5,590 nucleotides of DNA from JAFGNW01 sp964618515 (GTDB lineage: Bacteria; Zixibacteria; MSB-5A5; GN15; FEB-12): the NCBI GenBank assembly GCA_964618515.1, contig CAZUAS010000147.1, positions 1 through 5,590 on the forward strand, written 5' to 3'. The translations under genes and the position numbers were made by a program. The notes beneath the pieces are model-generated. The model had not been told where the DNA came from. It ran no database searches and saw only the letters and a list, made by a program, of their open reading frames with translations. Below, one piece after another: positions 1 through 5,590 of this stretch (its first letter is position 1; each line of letters opens with the position of its first letter).

Positions 1-1
1 T

Positions 2-1066
2 CCGCCCCTGGCGTCGCTTATGCATACCTATGATTACCTGCAGACCGACCCCTATATAGCTGACCGGGTGGCGGGGAGTTTCGTGCGCTATTTGATCAAT
101 CAATATAAAATTGATGTTTTCCTGAAACTTTACCGCCTTGCTGACGACCTGACGCTGCAGGGAAATATTGAAGATACCTACAGTAAAAAACTGGCCGACC
201 TTGAAGCGGAATGGCTGCATTATGTGGATACGGTCAGTATCAGCGTTAAACAACTTGATTTTTTTGCCGACCAGGCCGAGGTTATGTTCGACTACCGGCA
301 AATGTTGTCTTTTTACCTGGAAATGATGCCCCGGATTGATGCCCGGGTGGATTCGGTATCGGTTTTGAATAAACTGGTGCGGGCGTATTTCTTTAATGGC
401 GATTATTACCAGGCTACGGAAATTCAAAGACGATTGACGGCTTATGACAGCACCAACGCCCGTTACTGGATGGCGCTGGGGAATTACCAGATGATGAACG
501 GCTTGTATGATTCGGCTTTCTACAATCTCGAGCGGGCGCGGCGACTTGATACCACCGATAATCTGATTCAGTTCAACCTGGCTTTGAATAACTATTACCG
601 GGGCAATAAAATGGAAGCCCGGGAGCTGTTTCTCAAGGTGATTGAGCAGCCCATGGATGCCTCCGCCCAGGGTGAAAGCCGGGTGATGCTGGGGTACATG
701 TTCCGGGAATCGGACAATAAAGAGGATAAAGCCGCGGCTCAACGATTTTTTACCGAGACGGTTAATATCGAAAGCCAGGTTCTGCAAACGCATGGGACCT
801 CGTCCGCCAATTACCTGTGGATGGGGGTGGCCAACCTTGGTCTCGACGACTATGGCACGGCTTATGAATATCTCAGTACCGCTCTTTATCTGGAAACGCG
901 CCCGTTTTACCAGGGAATGATAAATCTCTGGCTGGGGAAACTGGCCGATGTCCGTGGCGAGAGAGAGCTGGCCCGAGAACATTACGGCCAGGTCCTGGCT
1001 CTGGCTTCGCCGGTCTATTGCCAGGATGAAGCCCGGCAGTATCTGATTAAGCCTTATCGGCAATAG
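2..1066 (+). CDS. TPR-repeat protein, C-terminal part, probably of a peptidase-MA-like protein (5' end outside window)
   Basis: The reading frame is open from base 2, and the first ATG (base 20) falls inside a domain, so the gene almost certainly starts upstream. Numbering from that ATG, residues 17-40 contain AGSFVRYLINQY followed by a helix ending in LYR, and residues 57-68 contain LADLEAEWLHY. This pattern matches the end of peptidase-MA-like (gluzincin-type) domains, whose HExxH zinc site would lie upstream and cannot be checked here. The rest is helical and TPR-like, with repeat units near residues 113-145, 147-180, 181-213, 264-295 and 301-333; the unit at 147-180 (WMALGNYQMMNGLYDSAF) is the clearest. 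TPRs mediate protein-protein contacts. No membrane segment is visible in this part. The stop is two bases before the BatA-like gene, which suggests joint expression and an envelope role. The TPR call is firm. The peptidase-MA link is inferred from the residual domain, and the protein may instead be a catalytically dead relative. Confidence 0.75.
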   Translation, partial: PPLASLMHTYDYLQTDPYIADRVAGSFVRYLINQYKIDVFLKLYRLADDLTLQGNIEDTYSKKLADLEAEWLHYVDTVSISVKQLDFFADQAEVMFDYRQMLSFYLEMMPRIDARVDSVSVLNKLVRAYFFNGDYYQATEIQRRLTAYDSTNARYWMALGNYQMMNGLYDSAFYNLERARRLDTTDNLIQFNLALNNYYRGNKMEARELFLKVIEQPMDASAQGESRVMLGYMFRESDNKEDKAAAQRFFTETVNIESQVLQTHGTSSANYLWMGVANLGLDDYGTAYEYLSTALYLETRPFYQGMINLWLGKLADVRGERELAREHYGQVLALASPVYCQDEARQYLIKPYRQ

Positions 1067-1071
1067 TTATG
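1064..1071 (+). promoter_or_regulatory. Start of the BatA-like gene coupled to the upstream stop, without a clear Shine-Dalgarno
   Basis: The upstream stop TAG and the ATG are separated by only TT. The 15-20 bases before the ATG (ccttatcggcaatagtt) contain no purine-rich GGAG or AGGA core. Initiation most likely relies on ribosomes finishing the TPR gene and restarting. That mechanism is inferred; the spacing and the lack of a core are seen directly. Confidence 0.5.
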
Positions 1072-3138
1072 TTTAATTTTCTAAATACCACCATTCTACT
1101 GGCGGCGATAGCCGCCCTGATACCTTTAATTATTCACCTGCTTTCAAAAAAAAGGGTGAAGATTATCGAGTTTTCCTCGCTGCGTTATCTGAAGGCCATG
1201 CAACGCCGGCAGGTACGACGCTTAAAGATCCGCCAGTTGTTGCTTTTGTTATTGAGAATACTGATTATTCTGGCGGCGGTGATGGCCTTTGCCCGCCCCA
1301 CCACTAAAAGCGACTTGGTCGGTTCTCATGCCGCGGTGTCCGCAGTAATTTTATTGGACAATTCGGCTTCGATGAACCGCTATGTTGCCGACGGTAACCT
1401 TTTTGACATCGCCCGCCGGAAAACCCGCGAACTTCTGGAAACTTTCGGTCAGTCCGACCAGCTTTGCCTGGTGGCTCTGGCCGACCTGGAAGGGGTGAGT
1501 GATGAAATATCTTTTTCCTCGCCCGCAGCCGCCCTGAAAAAGTTGGACCTGATGCAGGTCAGCTATACTCCCGCCCGACTGGAAACCGCCCTCGAAGCCG
1601 CCCGGGACCTTTTGGCCGCGACACAGAATCTCAACCGGGAAATATATTTAATCACCGACTTCCAGAAAAAAAACCTGCCCGATAAAAAGCTATTGGCCGA
1701 TGTCGCGGCGGAAATATATATCATGGAACTCCCTCTGAATGCCGACGACAACTGCGGCGTAACAGGCGTTGATTTCGGGGGCCAGTTGATTCAACCGGGT
1801 TATAATTTCGACTTGGTCACGACAGTTAAAAATTATGGTGCCGAACAAAAGGACAATATCTTGGCGTCGCTGTTTATGGATGGCAAGCGGGTTTCACAGA
1901 CTGATTTTAATATTGCCGGTGACGGTGAGACCGAGGTTCGTTTCACCCTGGCGGTTTCCCGGGCCGGTTTTCACAGCGGTTATGTAGAGATTGCCGACGA
2001 TATGTATATGAATGACAACCGCTACTTTTTCAGTTTTAACATTCCCGAAAGATTCAACCTGCTGCTGATAAAAGGCGATTATGCAGGCACCTTTATGTCG
2101 CTGGCCCTGGTGCCCAACAAGGTCTTAAGTCAGTTCTGGTCGGTCAAGGAGGTGGAACCGGAAAATTTATCGACCGTGGCTTTTGACGCTTATGATGTTA
2201 TTTTTCTGGTTGGAGCGCCAACTTTAAATGATGTCTATACCAACCGGATAAAAGCCTTCGTCCGTCGGGGTAAAGCCTTATTCGTCACTTATGGAGCGGC
2301 GACCGATATAAATTTCTTCAATGATGTCTGGTCCGGGCTTACCGGCGTTGTTTATAACGAGCCGGTGCCGGCGGTCTTTACCCGAGCGGGGTATTATACG
2401 TTACAGTCGGTGGAAATGAAACACCCTGTTTTTGCGGTTTACGGGTTTGAAGAAAACCGTCCTCCGGAGATTAAATTTTACGCTTTGCCCCAAGTAAGTT
2501 TAAATAACGATGTTAGTACCCTGATGCGTTTCAGCGGTGACCGCCCTGCCCTCGTGGAAACCACTTTCGGTTCCGGCAAGGTGTTAACTTTTACCGGGCC
2601 GATATCGCCGGAATATTCCGATTTCACCGGTCATGCTTTTTTTGTTCCTTTTATATCGAGAATCGCCGAATATTTGGCTTCGGATATGTCGTCACTTGAT
2701 TTGCGTTTGTTTACTGACCGTCCGATTACCCGTACCCTTTCCATGGTCGGGGCAGTGGCTTATCCGGTGACGTTATTGACCCCGGACAGCAGTCGTTTTA
2801 ATATTCCGCCTCAGGAAGAACAGGGAACCCTGATTATCAAAGCTGCTCCAACCGACCGGCCGGGTATTTATCATGTCAGTTATCTGGGGAGGGAAATCGA
2901 CCGTTTCGCGGTCAATATCGACCCGGTTGAAGGTAACCTGAGCCGGTCCGACCCGGAGCAATTCCGCGCCGCTCTGGGCATAGAGCAGTTCCGTCAGCTG
3001 GCGTATGATAAACCACTGGCGGAGGTAATCACCGAGTACCGTTTCGGGCGGGAACTGTGGCAGGTCTTTTTGTGGCTGGCCGTGGTTCTGGTAGCCCTGG
3101 AAATCTTTTTGGCTCGAAGCACCCCGCCCGAGGAGTAA
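1069..3138 (+). CDS. BatA-like membrane protein with N-terminal double-transmembrane domain and VWA domain
   Basis: This 689-residue protein has the BatA layout. Residues 5-25 are a first membrane segment, followed by a basic stretch (SKKRVKIIEFSSLRYL, then RRQVRRLKIRQ) and a second membrane segment at about 56-75 ending in FARP. This is the signature of the BatA N-terminal double-transmembrane domain. A VWA domain spans about 90-225, with an intact MIDAS metal site: D97-N-S99-A-S101, a candidate Thr at T167 and Asp at D197 (LITDFQ). Residues 233-325 look like a beta-rich Ig/CARDB-type domain. Residues 328-515 look like a class I glutamine-amidotransferase fold (DAYDVIFLVGAP, then GSGKVLTFTGPISPEYSD) without a visible nucleophilic Cys. 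A final membrane helix lies at 664-682, leaving a very short tail. Most of the protein is therefore probably held at the inner membrane. Relatives often sit beside MoxR ATPase and DUF58 genes and are linked to stress tolerance or envelope assembly; the precise function is unknown. The ATG is chosen because it opens directly into the first membrane segment. Confidence 0.88.
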   Translation: MFNFLNTTILLAAIAALIPLIIHLLSKKRVKIIEFSSLRYLKAMQRRQVRRLKIRQLLLLLLRILIILAAVMAFARPTTKSDLVGSHAAVSAVILLDNSASMNRYVADGNLFDIARRKTRELLETFGQSDQLCLVALADLEGVSDEISFSSPAAALKKLDLMQVSYTPARLETALEAARDLLAATQNLNREIYLITDFQKKNLPDKKLLADVAAEIYIMELPLNADDNCGVTGVDFGGQLIQPGYNFDLVTTVKNYGAEQKDNILASLFMDGKRVSQTDFNIAGDGETEVRFTLAVSRAGFHSGYVEIADDMYMNDNRYFFSFNIPERFNLLLIKGDYAGTFMSLALVPNKVLSQFWSVKEVEPENLSTVAFDAYDVIFLVGAPTLNDVYTNRIKAFVRRGKALFVTYGAATDINFFNDVWSGLTGVVYNEPVPAVFTRAGYYTLQSVEMKHPVFAVYGFEENRPPEIKFYALPQVSLNNDVSTLMRFSGDRPALVETTFGSGKVLTFTGPISPEYSDFTGHAFFVPFISRIAEYLASDMSSLDLRLFTDRPITRTLSMVGAVAYPVTLLTPDSSRFNIPPQEEQGTLIIKAAPTDRPGIYHVSYLGREIDRFAVNIDPVEGNLSRSDPEQFRAALGIEQFRQLAYDKPLAEVITEYRFGRELWQVFLWLAVVLVALEIFLARSTPPEE

Positions 3139-3147
3139 TCGGCTATG
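3131..3147 (+). promoter_or_regulatory. Shine-Dalgarno and ATG start of the ABC-F gene
   Basis: AGGAG at 3131-3135 overlaps the last codons of the BatA-like gene, just before its TAA, and lies nine bases before the ATG at 3145. This is a good core at a normal to slightly long distance. It supports 3145 as the start, and the protein then begins directly at the first beta strand of the ATPase domain (LLAVEKISKKF), as expected for the family. Confidence 0.75.
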
Positions 3148-5028
3148 ACGCTGTTGGCGGTTGAAAAAATCTCCAAGAAATTTAAAGACCAGGTGATTCT
3201 CGATGAGGTTTCCTTCACCATTCAGTCTCATGAAATTATCGGCCTGGTAGGGAAAAACGGTATCGGAAAAACTACTTTGCTGGAGATAATAGCCGGCAAA
3301 CAGGCTTTCGACAACGGGCTTATTACCCGTGCCCGGCATTGCCGGGTGGATTATATTGAACAGGAAAAGTCCGATTATCTCGATATGAACCTGTTCCAGT
3401 TTGTGGCCGGTGCCCGCGAGGACCTCTTCGCAATGCGCGAAGAAATCCGCAATCTGGAACATTATCTTGAAGATAATCCTCATGACCGTGAAAACCTGGA
3501 ACGTCTCGGTAACCTTCAGCATAATTTCGAGGTCGAAGGCGGCTTCGATATTGAAAATGAAATAAAGGTAATTCTGAGGGGTCTGGGATTTGAAGAGCAC
3601 CGTTTCCTTGACCGCCTGCAAAATTTTTCCGGGGGTGAAAAAAACCGGGCCGGTCTGGCGCGCCTTCTGGCCGGAAGGGGAAACCTTCTTTTACTGGACG
3701 AGCCTACCAACCATCTCGATATCGAATCCACCACCTGGCTGGAAGAGTATCTTCGTAAACTCAACAAAGCGTGTCTTATCGTATCTCATGACCGGGCTTT
3801 TTTGAAGGCGACGATTGCCAAGGTGTGGGAGTTGAGTTTCGGCAAGCTCGAGGTATATCACGGTTCTTTCGAAAATTACCTGATTGCACGCACCGAGCGT
3901 CAGCGCCTGGCTCAGCATCATTATTTGCATCAGCAGGAAGAAATAAAACGGATCGAGGATTTCATTCGCCGCAATATGGCGGGTCAGAAAACCCGCCAGG
4001 CGCAGTCCAAGCTCAAGTATCTTAATCGGATTAAAAGACTTCCACCCCCTCAATCCGACAGCCGCGGTCCGAGTATCAGCATGGTGTCATCGGGTCGCTC
4101 GTTCGCCCGTGTTCTGGCGGTTGAAAAGGTCACTTTTGGCTATGGCGATTACCCGCTGGTAAGGGATGTCAGTTTTGATATTTATCGGGGTGATAAAATC
4201 GGGCTGATTGGTTGCAACGGGTCGGGTAAATCAACCATCCTTAAAACCCTTATCGGTGAAATTGCCCCGGTGACCGGTTCGGTAGAGCTGGGTAGCAAAG
4301 TAGATGTGGGCTATTTTGATCAGGAACTGTCGGATTTGAACACCAGCGCTACCGTCCTGGATAATATCTGGGAGATTGACGCCATGGCCGACGGTCATAA
4401 AATGCGCTCTTTTCTGGCCCGGTTCGGTTTTACCGGCGAGGATGTTTTTAAACCGGTAGGTGCTCTTTCAGGAGGTGAGAAGACCAAGCTCTGTCTAGCC
4501 CGGTTGTTGTATCACCCGGCCAACTTCATAATTCTCGATGAGCCGACCAATCACCTCGATATCAACGCCCGTGAGGCTCTTGAAAACGCCTTGATTAATT
4601 TTGACGGCAGTTGTCTTATAGTCAGCCATGACCGCTATTTCCTGGACCGGGTCGTCAACAAATTGTTACATGTTGAAAACGGACGGCTTGATTTTTATGA
4701 CGGTAATTTTTCTTACTTTCTGGAAAAAACAAGACCGTCCGAAACCCCTGTTCGGGTTAAAGACGACAACCAGAAAAAGGCATATAACGATTTCAAGGAA
4801 CAATCCCGCCGTCGCTCCCGGCATAAAAAAGAACTGGAAAAAACCCGAGATAAAATTGCCGAACTGGAGAAAAAACTGTTAACAACCGAAGAAGATATTA
4901 ATTGCCGGATTTCCAGTGACGACTGGGAGGAATTGCAGAAGGCGCACGAAAGAAAAAAACATCTGGAGAATTCACTCCTGGAGTGGTACGGCCGTCTGGA
5001 AAATCTGGAGACCGAACAGCTTGATTAA
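3145..5028 (+). CDS. ABC-F family ATPase (Uup/YdiF/YheS-type translation factor)
   Basis: A 627-residue soluble protein with two ATP-binding cassettes in one chain and no membrane segment, which is the ABC-F architecture. Cassette 1 has Walker A GKNGIGKTT (36-44), a Q-loop Gln in YIEQE (Q73), signature FSGGEK (161-166), Walker B LLLLDEPTNHLD (181-192, catalytic E186) and the H-loop SHDR (H215). Cassette 2 has GCNGSGKST (356-364), GYFDQ (Q393), LSGGEK (441-446), FIILDEPTNHLD (461-472, E466) and SHDR (H495). Both sites look intact. The linker at about 245-325 carries the conserved helix FIRRNMAGQKTRQAQSK, the P-site-tRNA-contacting region of this family. Residues 530-627 form a charged extension, predicted coiled coil from about 540, as in Uup, YdiF and YheS. 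Family members bind the ribosomal E site and relieve stalled or problematic translation; some subgroups give antibiotic resistance. This one looks like a housekeeping type, but subfamily cannot be settled by eye. It lies six bases after the BatA-like gene. Confidence 0.95.
   Translation: MTLLAVEKISKKFKDQVILDEVSFTIQSHEIIGLVGKNGIGKTTLLEIIAGKQAFDNGLITRARHCRVDYIEQEKSDYLDMNLFQFVAGAREDLFAMREEIRNLEHYLEDNPHDRENLERLGNLQHNFEVEGGFDIENEIKVILRGLGFEEHRFLDRLQNFSGGEKNRAGLARLLAGRGNLLLLDEPTNHLDIESTTWLEEYLRKLNKACLIVSHDRAFLKATIAKVWELSFGKLEVYHGSFENYLIARTERQRLAQHHYLHQQEEIKRIEDFIRRNMAGQKTRQAQSKLKYLNRIKRLPPPQSDSRGPSISMVSSGRSFARVLAVEKVTFGYGDYPLVRDVSFDIYRGDKIGLIGCNGSGKSTILKTLIGEIAPVTGSVELGSKVDVGYFDQELSDLNTSATVLDNIWEIDAMADGHKMRSFLARFGFTGEDVFKPVGALSGGEKTKLCLARLLYHPANFIILDEPTNHLDINAREALENALINFDGSCLIVSHDRYFLDRVVNKLLHVENGRLDFYDGNFSYFLEKTRPSETPVRVKDDNQKKAYNDFKEQSRRRSRHKKELEKTRDKIAELEKKLLTTEEDINCRISSDDWEELQKAHERKKHLENSLLEWYGRLENLETEQLD
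5007..5028 (+). promoter_or_regulatory. Translation start region of the flavoprotein: GGAG, then TTG overlapping the ABC-F stop
   Basis: GGAG at 5007-5010 lies ten bases before the TTG at 5021, which overlaps the ABC-F stop TAA (5026-5028) by eight bases in another frame. No ATG or GTG is available in this frame near the conserved N-terminus. The first in-frame ATG encodes M48 and would remove the first beta strand and the flavin-phosphate loop. The overlap suggests translational coupling to the ABC-F gene. Confidence 0.65.
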
Positions 5029-5590
5029 AATTTTAACTATCTCCGCCTCGCCGGTTGAGGGTGCTTCCACTGATATAATTTTACGCGAAATCGCCGGTGC
5101 CATCATCAACCGTCTCAGACCGGCTCTGGAAGTGGAGAATTATTTTGTCAAGTTGAATGAAATGACGTTCTTTCCCTGCCAGGCGTGCGGGAAAGCGCCT
5201 ACCCCGGCGTTCTGTTTCTATAACGACGACCTGGCCGATGTCTATAATATCCTGGCGGAGTGCAATTGTCTTCTGTTCGGAACCCCGGTCTATTTTGACA
5301 CTGTTTCCGCCCAGGCAAAAATGTTCATCGACCGCTGTAATTGTTTCCGCCCGGCGGATTTTGAACGGGTTGACCCGGAACATGATTTCATAAGGATTAT
5401 CAAGCGTCAGCGTCCCGGAGCGATGGTGCTGGTCGGAAGTAAGGGTGGCTGGTTCGAGGGTGCTCGAAGAACGGTCGCCGGTTTTTTCAAGTGGGTCGAA
5501 GTATCCAATGAAGGCTTGCTGATTTATCACACCAGGGATTTTAATAAAAAAGGTACGGCCGCCGGCGAACCGGAACTTCTCAGTGATGCC
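5021..5590 (+). CDS. Flavodoxin-fold NAD(P)H-dependent oxidoreductase (FMN reductase-like), 3' end outside window
   Basis: The frame stays open from the TTG at 5021 to the window edge, giving 190 residues of an unfinished protein. The N-terminus (IKILTISASPVEGAST) matches the first beta strand and FMN-phosphate loop of the flavodoxin-like NADPH-dependent FMN reductase family. Residues 53-70 carry C53-x2-C56-x8-C65 followed by a YNDD acidic pair, then a strand and loop reading LLFGTPVYFD (84-93) and SAQAKMFIDR (96-105). These are the usual flavin-contacting segments of this family and of iron-sulfur flavoproteins. Residues 133-140 (GAMVLVGS) start the next strand, and 141-150 (KGGWFEGARR) follow in the expected place. 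The family transfers electrons from NAD(P)H through FMN to quinones, metals or other acceptors in the cytosol; the substrate is unknown here. Seven cysteines, two of them in CNC pairs, are unusual. The fold is firm, while the TTG start is inferred from homology and a GGAG ten bases upstream. Confidence 0.85.
   Translation, partial: MIKILTISASPVEGASTDIILREIAGAIINRLRPALEVENYFVKLNEMTFFPCQACGKAPTPAFCFYNDDLADVYNILAECNCLLFGTPVYFDTVSAQAKMFIDRCNCFRPADFERVDPEHDFIRIIKRQRPGAMVLVGSKGGWFEGARRTVAGFFKWVEVSNEGLLIYHTRDFNKKGTAAGEPELLSDA

Noticed and set aside
20..22. ATG at base 20 as the true start of the TPR protein
   Set aside because: The frame is open to the window edge, and the residues just after this ATG belong to the interior of a peptidase-MA-like domain, with no signal peptide or ribosome-binding site before it.
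3332..3346. Perfect 6-bp hairpin CCCGGC-ATT-GCCGGG considered as a terminator
   Set aside because: It lies inside the first ABC-F cassette with no run of T after it, and a terminator there would cut a plainly intact gene.
2773..3621. Long antisense open frame (282 codons) across the BatA-like/ABC-F junction
   Set aside because: It lies opposite two well-supported genes, and its translation shows no recognisable domain or motif. Codon bias in the + strand genes readily leaves the opposite frame open.
3691..4053. Antisense open frame of 120 codons inside the ABC-F gene
   Set aside because: It is the complement of conserved ABC-F Walker B, H-loop and linker codons, and shows no protein family features of its own.
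3145..5028. ABC-F protein as an antibiotic-resistance (ARE) determinant
   Set aside because: The linker looks like the housekeeping type (RNMAGQKTRQAQSK) rather than the extended linkers of known resistance types, and no resistance or mobile genes are nearby.
5026..5040. AT-rich stretch after the ABC-F stop considered as a terminator or promoter
   Set aside because: There is no GC-rich stem before it, and the bases encode the conserved first strand (IKILTI) of the flavoprotein.
5081..5530. Antisense open frame of 149 codons opposite the flavoprotein
   Set aside because: The + strand frame carries clear flavodoxin-family motifs over the same region, while the antisense translation has none.

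Overview
This window holds four closely packed genes, all on the + strand, with no room for a promoter or terminator between them. In order they are: the C-terminal part of a TPR-repeat protein that resembles the tail of peptidase-MA-like proteins (cut by the left edge); a complete BatA-like membrane protein with a von Willebrand factor A (VWA) domain; a complete twin-cassette ABC-F ATPase; and the N-terminal part of a flavodoxin-fold NAD(P)H-dependent oxidoreductase (cut by the right edge). The last gene has no ATG at its start and appears to begin at a TTG inside the end of the ABC-F gene.

The junctions are tight. Two bases separate genes 1 and 2, six bases separate genes 2 and 3, and genes 3 and 4 overlap by 8 bases. 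This points to one polycistronic transcript whose promoter and terminator both lie outside the window. I found no tRNA, rRNA, mobile element, CRISPR array, attachment site or convincing terminator, and no stretch of noncoding DNA longer than a few bases.

The sequence is bacterial, roughly balanced in GC, with similar codon use across all four genes. BatA-type proteins with the N-terminal double-transmembrane domain, next to a TPR protein, are typical of Bacteroidota and the wider FCB group, including candidate lineages such as Zixibacteria, and also occur in some deltaproteobacteria-like and Planctomycetes-like lineages. An FCB-group or Zixibacteria-like genome is my best guess, at low confidence, because there is no phylogenetic marker here.

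Genes 1 and 2 plausibly work together at the cell envelope: a TPR scaffold or protease-like protein, and a membrane-anchored VWA protein of the kind that partners MoxR ATPases. Gene 3 is a cytosolic translation factor and gene 4 a cytosolic redox flavoprotein. Their link to genes 1 and 2 may be only co-transcription. I see no strong evidence for a new multi-gene system. The items most worth a second look are the cysteine pattern of the flavoprotein, the placement of the BatA-like gene, and the TTG overlap start.
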